Source: Leptospirillum sp.
GTDB lineage: Bacteria > Nitrospirota > Leptospirillia > Leptospirillales > Leptospirillaceae
Assembly (NCBI GenBank): GCA_027346125.1
Contig: DAIEST010000241.1
Location: forward strand, 1-29,040
Reading direction: 5' to 3'
Length of the DNA stretch: 29,040 nt
Below are positions 7,276-15,309 of this stretch, piece by piece. Numbering within the stretch: the first letter of the stretch is position 1; each line of letters starts with the position of its first letter. Under the pieces are notes generated by a model. That model was not told where the DNA came from. It made no database searches and saw nothing but the letters and a program-made list of their open reading frames with translations. The position numbers and the translations under genes were made by a program.

Positions 7276-7291
7276 TTCATTCATGGGAAAC

Positions 7292-8821
7292 TCAAACCCC
7301 GGAAAAAGCATCGATCGTTCCGGACAATTCCCCGGGGGTTGCGACGGTTTCTATTCGACGAAGGAGATCCGAAAGCTCCCCTTCCCCACTTTCCTGGAAA
7401 AGCGGCAAATCCAGGAGGATTCCGTTCCGGAACCTTATCTTTTCCCACCCGGCTTCGATCACCTCGTCGGGAAAGCGCCGTATGATGGCATGGCGAACCC
7501 GGGGGCGTCCCAGTCGGGGAGGAAACACCATCGCATCGGAAACCTGATCCGGCAGGGTCAAGCGCCTGATCGCCCCGCTTTCCTCAAGAGCCCAGAACAG
7601 TCCCTTGTCCGGATCAATATTGTGATATTCAAGGTCAAGACTCTGGAGCCACGGATCCTCCGGAGAAAGGGACTCTTCCTCCCGGAAACGCTCCAGAAAA
7701 TCCTGCTTGGCCAACCAGTCGATCCGATCCGACAGGAGTGCCGGGTCTTTCCTGAACTGGTCGATGGCAAGCCTCCATTCCGACAACACCCACTCTTCTT
7801 CCGATGTCCATTGGTACCGACTCTTCCGGCAGGCTTCCCAATAGTGCTCAAGGATATCCAGTGCCGTCCACTTCTCTTTCCCTTTGGCGGACAAAACAGG
7901 CTGTTGGCGCAACCCGACCGAAACCGACCGGATGGCCGCCACCGGGTCGTCAAGGGCAATGCCCGGCTCCCATTCGGAGCGGACCAGGAGTTTCAGAACC
8001 ATTTCCGTCATCCCGACCTTCATCGCCGTCTGCCATTCGGACATGTTCGCATCGCCCAGGATCAGGTGCAGTCTCCTGAAGCGCGCACGATCCGCATGAG
8101 GCTCATCCCGGCTGTTGACCAGCGGCCGCCGGTGCATCGTGTCCACTCCGACAAGCGCTTCCATGAAATCGGCTCTCTGGGAAAGCTGGAAAGCAATCCC
8201 TCCCCGACGCTCCGACGACTCGAACCCGTATTTTCCCGCCCCGGTCAGGATCGTCCGGGAGACCAGAAACGGCAGGAGGTGTTCGACAATTCTCTCGAAG
8301 GGAATCTCTCTCGGAAGGAGATAGTTTTCATGACATCCATAACTGTGTCCATGATAGTCGGTATTGTTCCGGTAAAGGGAAAGGGCCGCTCCCGGCCCCA
8401 GGAGACGCACCCTTTCCTGGGCGGCCAGACGGAGGATCTCAACCCCCGCACGATCATAGCGGAGAAGGTCGAATATCCCCATGGATTCGGGAGTGGAGAA
8501 TTCTGGATGGGTATGATCATTGTAGAATCGGCCCCCGTTCGAGAGGATCCGATCGCTTTTCATTTCCCGAAAGGAAAAAAATCTCGTATAGTCGGACTGG
8601 GTGAATGCCCTTTCTTCCTCATCCTGAGCCAGTCCTTCCACCCGAAAGCCTCTCGCATCGAGCGCAGGATCCTCTTCCTGATAGAGCCACCCCGTCAAAT
8701 CGCAGGACTGGTAGGCCCGAACGATCTCCATCGACTCGATGACCGGATCGGATTCCGGAAGATCGTTCCTGACGATCCCGTATTCGGTTTCCAAACCCAT
8801 GACGATCACAAAATCCGTCAT
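7292..8821 (-). CDS. dop: Depupylase/deamidase Dop homologue
   Basis: A 509-residue PafA/Dop-family enzyme that hydrolyses the isopeptide bond between modifier and substrate. VMGLETEYGIVRNDLP opens the ATP-binding sheet (first Glu at residue 11). The segment at about 40-85, with YQEEDPALDARGF, is the Dop loop missing from PafA; mycobacterial Dop has a matching SPLRDARGF. SNGGRFYNDHTHPEFSTPE carries the catalytic Asp102. YRNNTDYHGHSYGCHENYLL, SQRADFM, NSRDEPHADRARFRRLHLI and GDANMSEWQTAMKVG complete the fold. The start ATG overlaps the ARC stop (ATGA). Because UBact here ends in Glu, the deamidase activity would be unnecessary, leaving removal and recycling of the tag as its likely job. Confidence 0.9.
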   Translation of the reverse strand: MTDFVIVMGLETEYGIVRNDLPESDPVIESMEIVRAYQSCDLTGWLYQEEDPALDARGFRVEGLAQDEEERAFTQSDYTRFFSFREMKSDRILSNGGRFYNDHTHPEFSTPESMGIFDLLRYDRAGVEILRLAAQERVRLLGPGAALSLYRNNTDYHGHSYGCHENYLLPREIPFERIVEHLLPFLVSRTILTGAGKYGFESSERRGGIAFQLSQRADFMEALVGVDTMHRRPLVNSRDEPHADRARFRRLHLILGDANMSEWQTAMKVGMTEMVLKLLVRSEWEPGIALDDPVAAIRSVSVGLRQQPVLSAKGKEKWTALDILEHYWEACRKSRYQWTSEEEWVLSEWRLAIDQFRKDPALLSDRIDWLAKQDFLERFREEESLSPEDPWLQSLDLEYHNIDPDKGLFWALEESGAIRRLTLPDQVSDAMVFPPRLGRPRVRHAIIRRFPDEVIEAGWEKIRFRNGILLDLPLFQESGEGELSDLLRRIETVATPGELSGTIDAFSGV

Positions 8822-10542
8822 TCGATGGCCCGGCGTTCCAGAACGTTCCGTTCCCTGCCCCCAGACTGGAACCGTTTGAGATCCACCACATCCCGCTGCT
8901 TCAGATCCAGGAGGGACAACCAGTCGTCGGCTACGTCAGAGGCCGGAATGATGTCGCCTTCTCCGAATTCCGCATTCAGTGCCTCCACCAAGTCCGTGAA
9001 CGACACCCCTCCTCCGGATTCGCCATTCATCTCCCTCAGAAGGGCCAGTTCCTTCGCGCGATCGACAATCGAAGCCAGAATTGCGCCACTGACCAGATCG
9101 GCACGGTACAGCGTCTCCCGCCGTCCGCTCCGCAGAACGACCTCAAGAACGGCGTTCTCGTCTGTCTCGGCATAGAGCGCATCGAGAAACCGTTCCAGTA
9201 TCTGCTTGCGCTCGTCGGAACCCGCTTGCCTGGGGTCTTCCCCCCGGACCGGGATATCCGGGGAAAGATAGATGGACAAAATTTCCGATGTCGCAGGCCG
9301 ATCCGGTCGAACAACCCGGATTTTCCGGTCAATCCGTCCAGGACGCAGAATCGCCGGGTCAATCATTTCCGGGCGGTTGGTCGCAAGAATGACCATAAAT
9401 CCGTCCGGTCCTGACAGTCCGTCCATCTCCGCACAAAACATCGGAACAAGCGTATTGTGGATATTGAAAGAGCGGACGGAGCGCCGTGTACCGAGAATTG
9501 CCTCGGCCTCATCAATGAACAATACGGGGAAATCCCCTCTCTTCCTGGCCTCCCGGCCCTGGGCAAAAAGCTCCCGGACGATCCGTTCCGATTCACCCAG
9601 CCACATATTGAAAATTTCCGGGCCCTTGATGTGGAAGAAGACGCCCCGAACAGGCCTTCCCTCTCTCTCGCCAAGATCGACTGCCATCTGGTGGGCAGTT
9701 GCCTTTCCGATCATGGTCTTTCCGCATCCGGGGGGACCATAGAGCAGGAACCCCTTCGGAGACCGAAAACGATACCGCTTGTAAAGCTCTTCATGGAGAA
9801 AAGGATTGACGATGGCTTTCTGGATCTCCGCCAGCGCCTTGTGCTGGCCGCCCACATCCTTCCAGGAAACGTCCGGAATCTCTTCGAGAAGGTGGCTTTG
9901 CTCCTGGCCGCCCATATGCTCGACAGCCAGACGGGAGGTGCTGTCCAGACGAACGGAATCTCCCGGCTTGACCGGGACGCGATCCAGCGAATGCCCGCGC
10001 CCCACAATCGCAGACGAGATCCCCGACGCCGTTCGATCCCCTCCGATCTCGAAGCGCCCGTCCGGAAGCACCTTGCTCACCCGGACGACGGAACCAAACG
10101 GATCGGTTCCCGAAACGCCGACAACAGACAGGGCTTCGTTCAGACGGACGCGCTGTCCGGAAATCAGCTGGGCGGAGTCCACCCTGGGATCGATCTGCGC
10201 GCAGTAGTCGGAACCGCCGACAGAAATCCAGGCCAAGCCCTCTTCCGTGAGGGTCAGAAGCGTCCCGATCCGGAAGGCAGGACTGGACAGTTTTTCAAGA
10301 ACCTCATTCAGCTTCTCCCGTTCCTGACTGAAACGGGTCCATTCGACATCCATTTCAAAAAGCCTTTTTTGCAGGCGGTAGAGGATCTTCCGCACATCCT
10401 CCCTCTCCTCGACGGCATGGGCAATCTGGTCAATAAGCCCGGAGATCTCGCGCATGCGGGCATCCCTGTCATTCACTTCAGGATTGGGTGGAACGTGACG
10501 AGAAGAGTCTTCAGGAGAATCGGAAGGTCGGTGGTCGCTCAT
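8818..10542 (-). CDS. arc: Proteasome-associated AAA ATPase ARC (Mpa homologue)
   Basis: A 574-residue hexameric unfoldase that recognises tagged proteins and threads them into the 20S chamber. Order: N-terminal coiled coil (about 25-85, which binds Pup in Mpa), OB-fold interdomain (about 90-210), then one AAA module. Walker A GPPGCGKT lies at 269-276 and Walker B VLFIDEAEA near 341-349, followed by LATNRPEMIDPAILRPGRID. Pore loop 1 reads FNMWLGESER, with Trp where Tyr or Phe is usual. The C-terminus ends ERRAIE and lacks the Gln-Tyr-Leu tail with which Mpa opens the proteasome gate. The ATG at 10542 (GGGAG upstream) is chosen. A longer frame from TTG 10650 would start on the -35 box of the operon promoter. 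Confidence 0.92.
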   Translation of the reverse strand: MSDHRPSDSPEDSSRHVPPNPEVNDRDARMREISGLIDQIAHAVEEREDVRKILYRLQKRLFEMDVEWTRFSQEREKLNEVLEKLSSPAFRIGTLLTLTEEGLAWISVGGSDYCAQIDPRVDSAQLISGQRVRLNEALSVVGVSGTDPFGSVVRVSKVLPDGRFEIGGDRTASGISSAIVGRGHSLDRVPVKPGDSVRLDSTSRLAVEHMGGQEQSHLLEEIPDVSWKDVGGQHKALAEIQKAIVNPFLHEELYKRYRFRSPKGFLLYGPPGCGKTMIGKATAHQMAVDLGEREGRPVRGVFFHIKGPEIFNMWLGESERIVRELFAQGREARKRGDFPVLFIDEAEAILGTRRSVRSFNIHNTLVPMFCAEMDGLSGPDGFMVILATNRPEMIDPAILRPGRIDRKIRVVRPDRPATSEILSIYLSPDIPVRGEDPRQAGSDERKQILERFLDALYAETDENAVLEVVLRSGRRETLYRADLVSGAILASIVDRAKELALLREMNGESGGGVSFTDLVEALNAEFGEGDIIPASDVADDWLSLLDLKQRDVVDLKRFQSGGRERNVLERRAIE

Positions 10543-10621
10543 GATATATTGACTCCCGGGTATGGAGAGACGGTTCAATCGCTTCCGAAATTTGATCACA
10601 CGTTTTATATTGGCAACTAAA

Positions 10622-10650
10622 AGTCTAAGACCCGCCTCCATTCTTGTCAA
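10622..10650 (-). promoter_or_regulatory. Promoter of the proteasome operon
   Basis: On the minus strand, TTGACA (10650-10645) is a perfect -35 hexamer and TAGACT (10627-10622) a four-of-six -10, separated by 17 bases. Transcription should start near 10615, giving a leader of about 70 bases before the ARC ATG at 10542. It lies in the 130-base gap after dcd, so the proteasome genes can be expressed independently of kamA-bluB-dcd. Confidence 0.68.
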
Positions 10651-10672
10651 TTTGGGCCGACTGGTCCCCGAA

Positions 10673-11773
10673 TCAGATCCGGCCGGGAAATTCGGTGAAG
10701 TACTTGCTCAACTTCAACCCCTGATGACTGTAGTTCGATCCGATCTCCACACCGTAGGGATGTACCGGAACCTGCTCCATCCTTTCGAAGCGGAGACGGA
10801 AGATTTTCTGGCCATCCACGACACGGAACGACACATCGTGGGGACGTATTTCCAGTACAGCCCGGGCTCCATCCCCCGACAGGCCGAAACCCGGGTCAAA
10901 GAACCCGGCGTAATGCGTCCGGAGCTCGCCGGACTGTGCGTCAAACTCCACCATTTCCCCCGCGAGATCGGAGGGGATCCGGATCTTGGCCCGGGACGCA
11001 AACAGATAGAACGATTCCGGTTCCAGGTAAAGCTCTCCGGAAGGCGGCGCCATGATGGGTTCCCAGAAAGACTCCGACTGATTCCGGATATCTCCCGTCA
11101 GATCGAGAATGACTGTATTGCTTCTGGCTTTGTAGCCCACGATCGGGGAAAACGAAAGATCCATTCCCAGGGAAACCCCTTCCCGGAATGTCTTGATCTC
11201 CGATTTGTCCTTGTCTCCGAACCAGAACAGCGGGGTCTCCCGATGCCGGGATTCCAGTTCGTCGTCCCGCAGGATCTCCCTGTTCCGGAAGAGTCTCAAC
11301 TGGGACAACGACAGTCCGGGACGCACCTTCAGCGGAAAGGACCGGGAAAAGACCTCCAGGTAAAGGGGACCGTGGTAGCCCGGAGACACCTCGTCAAATC
11401 GGCTTCCCCGATCGGTCAGGACGCGCGTAAACACATCCACTCTTCCCGTCGAGCTTTTCGGATTGGACTTCCCTTCCACATCTCCGGGCAGAGCGAGTTC
11501 TTCGCGGAGGGGAATGATATAGACGGCACCCTTCTCGAGATATGGGTGTGCGGTGAGATCAATGGGATAGAGAGCGAGCCCGGGAAGCACTTCGGACAGG
11601 GACTCCCCCTGCGGGAGAAAGCTGGCGCGGACCCGATAGGCTATCTCCCCGATGCACAGATCAAGAGAGGCCGGCTGCACCTGGGAATCCAGAAATCCCC
11701 CACCCCCCTTGACGGGCCGGATCGCACCCGTTTCGATCAGAGACCTGATCTGACTGTCGCTCAGCGTTCCCAA
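10673..11773 (-). CDS. dcd: dCTP deaminase, long (DCD_N/PF06559-type) form
   Basis: A 366-residue protein of the long 2'-deoxycytidine-5'-triphosphate deaminase family found in alphaproteobacteria and others; classical Dcd is about 190 residues. It appears as a tandem of two dUTPase-like halves. The first half has SQVQPASLDLCIG, GKSNPKSSTGRVDVFTRVL and GYHGPLYLEVF. The second has PIVGYKARSNTVILDL, the FYLFASRAKIRIP strand and HYAGFFDPGFG. It hydrolyses dCTP to dUTP and ammonia for thymidylate synthesis and to limit dUTP. The start appears to be TTG 11773, inside the last codons of bluB (13-base overlap), giving MGTLSDSQIRSLIE, the usual opening of Dcd proteins. It is the last gene before the proteasome promoter. 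Confidence 0.85.
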   Translation of the reverse strand: MGTLSDSQIRSLIETGAIRPVKGGGGFLDSQVQPASLDLCIGEIAYRVRASFLPQGESLSEVLPGLALYPIDLTAHPYLEKGAVYIIPLREELALPGDVEGKSNPKSSTGRVDVFTRVLTDRGSRFDEVSPGYHGPLYLEVFSRSFPLKVRPGLSLSQLRLFRNREILRDDELESRHRETPLFWFGDKDKSEIKTFREGVSLGMDLSFSPIVGYKARSNTVILDLTGDIRNQSESFWEPIMAPPSGELYLEPESFYLFASRAKIRIPSDLAGEMVEFDAQSGELRTHYAGFFDPGFGLSGDGARAVLEIRPHDVSFRVVDGQKIFRLRFERMEQVPVHPYGVEIGSNYSHQGLKLSKYFTEFPGRI

Positions 11774-12513
11774 TGAAATTCATCCGGCTGGTCAAGCGCC
11801 TCCCGGATCTCCTCCCAGAATGTTCCTTCCCGCTGTTCCCATTGATCGACCGCAACCAGATCCGACAAGCGCTGTCGGAACGCCCATTCTTCCGTCTCCA
11901 GCATGGGCTTCGAGGGAAACTCGCGCACATATCCAAGACAAAGGAGGCCTACGGGCCGGATATGGTAGGGAAGCTTCAGGATGGACTGGATATCCCCCTT
12001 CCGGAAGATCGTCACCCAGCCCATTCCGATTCCTTCCGATCTGGCGGCAAGCCAGAGATTCATGATCCCGCAGGATGCACTGTAGAGGTCCGTATCGGGA
12101 TCCGAAAGACGGCCCAGAACATGCGGTCCATCCCGCGACGGGTCGATCGTCACGGCGATCACGACGGGCGCCTCGAGAATCGCCTCGACCTTCAGCGCCA
12201 GAAACTTTTCCGCTCTGGGAGACTCAAAGATGACTGCCGCCGCCTGCCGCTCCTTGTCCACCGCATGCTTCAGTCCGCTTCGAACCTTTGGATCCCTGAT
12301 CAGAATGAAATCCCAGGGCTGCATGAACCCCACCGACGGAGCATGGTGCGCCGCCTTGAGAAGACGGACCAGAACCTCATTGGGTACGGGATCCGGCAGG
12401 AATTCCTTCCGGATATCCCTGCGGGTATAAATGGCATGATACACCCCGCGACGCTCCTCTTCCGCAAACGAGTAGTCCGGTCGTCCCGCTTCCGTCCTGT
12501 CAGAATTCGCCAT
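11761..12513 (-). CDS. bluB: 5,6-dimethylbenzimidazole synthase BluB
   Basis: A 250-residue nitroreductase-fold flavoenzyme. TRRDIRKEFLPDPVPNEVL and AAHHAPSVGFMQPWDFILIR are the characteristic BluB N-terminal motifs (FMN binding; Asp and Ser positions used in catalysis). The C-terminal SCGIMNLWLAARSEGIGMGW and VGLLCLGYVREFPSKPMLE also match BluB rather than generic nitroreductases. BluB breaks down FMNH2 with O2 to give dimethylbenzimidazole, the lower ligand of vitamin B12, so it implies aerobic cobamide synthesis. The ATG at 12513 has GGGGAAG upstream. It follows kamA by 20 bases and overlaps dcd by 13, so the three genes look like one transcript. No other cobalamin-specific gene is here except the cobA-hemD fusion in the right half. 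Confidence 0.86.
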   Translation of the reverse strand: MANSDRTEAGRPDYSFAEEERRGVYHAIYTRRDIRKEFLPDPVPNEVLVRLLKAAHHAPSVGFMQPWDFILIRDPKVRSGLKHAVDKERQAAAVIFESPRAEKFLALKVEAILEAPVVIAVTIDPSRDGPHVLGRLSDPDTDLYSASCGIMNLWLAARSEGIGMGWVTIFRKGDIQSILKLPYHIRPVGLLCLGYVREFPSKPMLETEEWAFRQRLSDLVAVDQWEQREGTFWEEIREALDQPDEFHWER

Positions 12514-12533
12514 GCCTTGTTCTTCCCCAGCGC

Positions 12534-13682
12534 TCAGAGCTCAGTCCGTTTCTTTCCGTTGGAAGCCCCGACCGAGCCCACACGGGAGCCGGAACTTCCA
12601 TCGAGGGTCCCCTCCGGCAAATCCCCTGTCGAGGACACCTCGGGATAAGTGTATACCTTTCCGTCGTAGTTCTTGAGAACAACGTCCCCATCTTCCATCG
12701 ACACAAGATAGTCCTGGGGAAGGACAGGAATCTTCCCGCCTCCGCCAGGCGCATCGATCACGAAATGCGGGATGGCCATTCCCGATGTGAACCCCTGAAG
12801 TTCACGGATAATCCGCAACCCTGTCGATACCGGGGTCCGGAAATGGTTCGCTCCTCGGGTCAGGTCTGCCTGATAAAGGTAATAGGGCTTCACCCGGATC
12901 GTCAGAAGTTTCTGAAACAGCCTCTTCAGGATCTCCGTCTCGTCGTTGACACCTTTCATCAGCACAGTCTGGCATCCCAGCGGGATTCCGGCATCGGCAA
13001 GCCGGTTGCAGGCCAGCGATGCTTCCGGAGTGATTTCGTCCGGATGATTGAAATGGAGATTCATAAAAAGCGGATGGTACTTCTTCAATATTTCACACAG
13101 TTCCGGGGTCACTCTCTGGGGCAGAGAGGAAGGCACACGAGTCCCGATCCGCAAAATCTCAAGGTGAGGAATCGACCGAAGCTCCGAAAGGATGTATTCG
13201 AGGTAATCATCCTTCAGCATCAGAGGGTCTCCTCCGGACAGAACGACATCCCGGACCTCCCGATGTTCACGGAGATACGCAATCCCCTCATCGACCTCCT
13301 TTCGGGTCACCACCCCTTCCGGCGTTCCGATCATTCTCTTGCGGGTACAGTAACGGCAATAGATCGGGCACTGGTTTGTCACCAGAAACAGGACGCGGTC
13401 CGGATAGCGATGGACAATTGCAGGAACGGGACTGTCCGCATCCTCTCCCAGCGGATCCACCGGACTGTCGAAATCGAGAATCTCCTCAGGCTCAGGAATG
13501 ACCTGACGACCGATCGGGCCGTCAGGATCCGTGATGAGCGACCGATAGTAGCTGTTGATCCGGATCGGAAACGTTTCCTCTACGGCATCCTGTCCGACAC
13601 CTTCCTTGGCGGAACGCCATTCTGACGGCAATTGGGAAGCCCTGTTGATTCCATCAACCAAAAGATGCTGCCATTCTTCCAT
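12534..13682 (-). CDS. kamA: Lysine 2,3-aminomutase family radical SAM enzyme
   Basis: A 382-residue radical SAM, PLP-dependent enzyme. The [4Fe-4S] cluster motif CPIYCRYC supplies Cys105, 109 and 112. GGDPLML is a SAM-binding strand. The PLP lysine is Lys317 in DAPGGGGKIP. Asp273 (YQADL) and Asp310 (VIDAP) correspond in spacing (37 and 7) to Asp293, Asp330 and Lys337 of clostridial lysine aminomutase; the two Asp hold the substrate ammonium group. I therefore favour free L-lysine to L-beta-lysine conversion over the EF-P-modifying EpmB role. No beta-lysine acetyltransferase (ablB) or EF-P gene is present. The C-terminal tail after residue 350 is low-complexity (Ser/Gly) and shorter than the usual dimerisation segment. 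AGGA lies upstream of the ATG. Confidence 0.85.
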   Translation of the reverse strand: MEEWQHLLVDGINRASQLPSEWRSAKEGVGQDAVEETFPIRINSYYRSLITDPDGPIGRQVIPEPEEILDFDSPVDPLGEDADSPVPAIVHRYPDRVLFLVTNQCPIYCRYCTRKRMIGTPEGVVTRKEVDEGIAYLREHREVRDVVLSGGDPLMLKDDYLEYILSELRSIPHLEILRIGTRVPSSLPQRVTPELCEILKKYHPLFMNLHFNHPDEITPEASLACNRLADAGIPLGCQTVLMKGVNDETEILKRLFQKLLTIRVKPYYLYQADLTRGANHFRTPVSTGLRIIRELQGFTSGMAIPHFVIDAPGGGGKIPVLPQDYLVSMEDGDVVLKNYDGKVYTYPEVSSTGDLPEGTLDGSSGSRVGSVGASNGKKRTEL

Positions 13683-13720
13683 TCGGGTATCCTGTCCTTA
13701 AATCCTTATGGTCAATATTC

Positions 13721-13770
13721 TTCCCGGGGGCTCTCCCATTCCGGAACCATATAAGGGAGCCCCCCGGGAA
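13721..13770 (-). terminator. Large inverted repeat directly after the ATP-grasp-like gene
   Basis: Arms at 13721-13737 and 13755-13770 pair over about 16 bases (TTCCCGGGGGGCTCCC type, with one bulged position) around a 17-base loop. The stem begins at the base after the stop codon of the minus-strand gene. In that orientation no T run follows, so it is not a classic intrinsic terminator. It may end or stabilise the transcript between this gene and kamA. Confidence 0.5.
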
Positions 13771-15183
13771 TCAGTTTTCAGGAAAAGCCGCCGGAGCAAG
13801 GATGGAGTCAACCATTCCATGAATGATCTTCTTGTCCATGGAACAGGCCGTTACAAGAATTCCCCCCATGGATACCTCGCCGCCAGCGACGAAATAATAG
13901 GGACACGCCCGAACACGCATTTCGTCCTGGGTCGGAATCCCCGTCACGGGATCCCACGAAAGACAGGGAACCGGAGATGTTTTCAGGAACGGCTGAAGCA
14001 CATAAGGATTGGTCGGAAACGAATCAAACGCCTTCCGGAGTTCACGTTGCCACTCCTCTTCGGAGACATCATGGCCGATCACAATACCCCGACTACCCCA
14101 TGCCAGCGGAGAGAACCCGGATGGCTTAATGATGAGGTGTCGTTCTTTTTGAGTCAATATCTCAAGATCACAAAAATCCCATAACTCCTTCTCCCCAATC
14201 CTGAGGCCAGGAATCCCGGCAGAGGGCGGGACAGGACTCGGGTCCAGAATCCAGGTCGGAGGAATCAGTCGGTCCAACAGATTCAGGCTTTCCGGAGAAA
14301 GACTCTCCTCCCAGTGTTTCCGCAGCCGCGGGCTGTGCCAGAGAGCGAGACCCATTTTTTCTTCCAGCCAGGGCTTGACGGGAGGAGTGATCTGAACCTT
14401 TCCGCCCTTGACAAAGTAAAGCAATATATCCATTTTTGGAATGTTCGGCAGATCGAAGAGTTCAAAAAACCGGTAGATCACGGAGATCCGGTTCTCTCGA
14501 CCGTCCGGCGTCCGGGAGAAGAGCCCGGACTCGTCAAACCGGAGTTCGTGGGGACGAAGGCAGACTGCCGGGAAGAATCCTTCCGACAGACATCGGGACA
14601 GGAACTCCATTTCGGGGAAATAGTCGCTCGATTCATCCGAAACCACAATGGCCAGGTTCGGATCGGGATTCAGCGCCCGAATCATCGAGGCGAATCCGTT
14701 CAGGATTCCCTGGACCCCTCCCCAGACGGATGACTCGCCCTGGGACTGGAGGATACGGGATAACTGAAGGAGGACACCCATCCCTCCCGGAACGGAATCC
14801 ATTTCGGTCAGGACGGGACCGGAGGAAGTCAGGAGGAGATCCGGTCTCAGGACCAGCGGGATGTCTTTCCGAAACCTCTTCGACCGGGCAAAATTCAAAA
14901 GGGATTCGGGCTTCCCCCGATCAAGATAGGCTCGGGCAAATGCCATGGGAGACCCGGGCTCCAGAGAACGAAGATAGAGCACGTCGAGAGCCTTGTAGAA
15001 CTCGAGCATGGCCCTTCCGAGCGAAAGGATCGTCTTCGAATCGACACCCGGAAGGGAGACGGGTTCCCGCGCGATGCGAAAAGGTTTTGAAAAAATCCCT
15101 TCGCGACGAAGCGCACGAAGGGCGTCCAACCGGGCTTCAGGGGTCGACGAAGCCGTCCTGTCGATGGGGGGGGCAGAATCCAT
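13771..15183 (-). CDS. ATP-grasp-like protein of unknown function
   Basis: A soluble protein of about 470 residues that I do not recognise as a named enzyme. Several stretches look like an ATP-grasp fold in circularly permuted order: RPDLLLTSSGPVLTEMDSVP with a Gly-rich PGGMGVLLQ after it, then LIIKPSGFSPLAWGSRGIVI (nucleotide-binding strand with Lys and Gly loop), YVLQPFL, and MRVRACPYYFVAGGEVSMGG near the C-terminus. Such proteins usually form amide or peptide bonds. No obvious partner sits beside it: it is divergent from the haem operon and upstream of kamA. The start is uncertain. ATG 15183 gives a charged, protein-like N-terminus, while GTG 15285 adds a less convincing Cys/Pro-rich stretch. 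A large inverted repeat follows the stop. Confidence 0.7.
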   Translation of the reverse strand: MDSAPPIDRTASSTPEARLDALRALRREGIFSKPFRIAREPVSLPGVDSKTILSLGRAMLEFYKALDVLYLRSLEPGSPMAFARAYLDRGKPESLLNFARSKRFRKDIPLVLRPDLLLTSSGPVLTEMDSVPGGMGVLLQLSRILQSQGESSVWGGVQGILNGFASMIRALNPDPNLAIVVSDESSDYFPEMEFLSRCLSEGFFPAVCLRPHELRFDESGLFSRTPDGRENRISVIYRFFELFDLPNIPKMDILLYFVKGGKVQITPPVKPWLEEKMGLALWHSPRLRKHWEESLSPESLNLLDRLIPPTWILDPSPVPPSAGIPGLRIGEKELWDFCDLEILTQKERHLIIKPSGFSPLAWGSRGIVIGHDVSEEEWQRELRKAFDSFPTNPYVLQPFLKTSPVPCLSWDPVTGIPTQDEMRVRACPYYFVAGGEVSMGGILVTACSMDKKIIHGMVDSILAPAAFPEN

Positions 15184-15309
15184 GTCCCATTCTATCCCAC
15201 TGCTCCTGAGAGCGGCAAGCCAGACTTGTCCCGGACAAGAAAAACCACCGGGGTGCATTCCCGGCATCGGACAGGACGACGGCACGGAGCATGGAACGTT
15301 CCGGACGGA

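Noticed and set aside
7264..7311. Longer UBact starting at 7311 or 7284
   Set aside because: No ribosome-binding site precedes those ATGs and the first overlaps dop. The ATG at 7263 has a strong GAGGAGGT site and gives the usual UBact length.
7250..9175. 641-codon open frame on the plus strand
   Set aside because: Antisense to UBact, dop and the end of ARC. The composition is that of a shadow frame and no motif is recognisable.
10543..10650. N-terminal extension of ARC from TTG 10650
   Set aside because: The TTG is part of a perfect -35 box, and the extra residues are basic and not family-like. ATG 10542 has a ribosome-binding site.
10562..11776. 404-codon open frame on the plus strand over dcd
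   Set aside because: The minus-strand dcd frame has conserved deaminase motifs; the plus frame has none.
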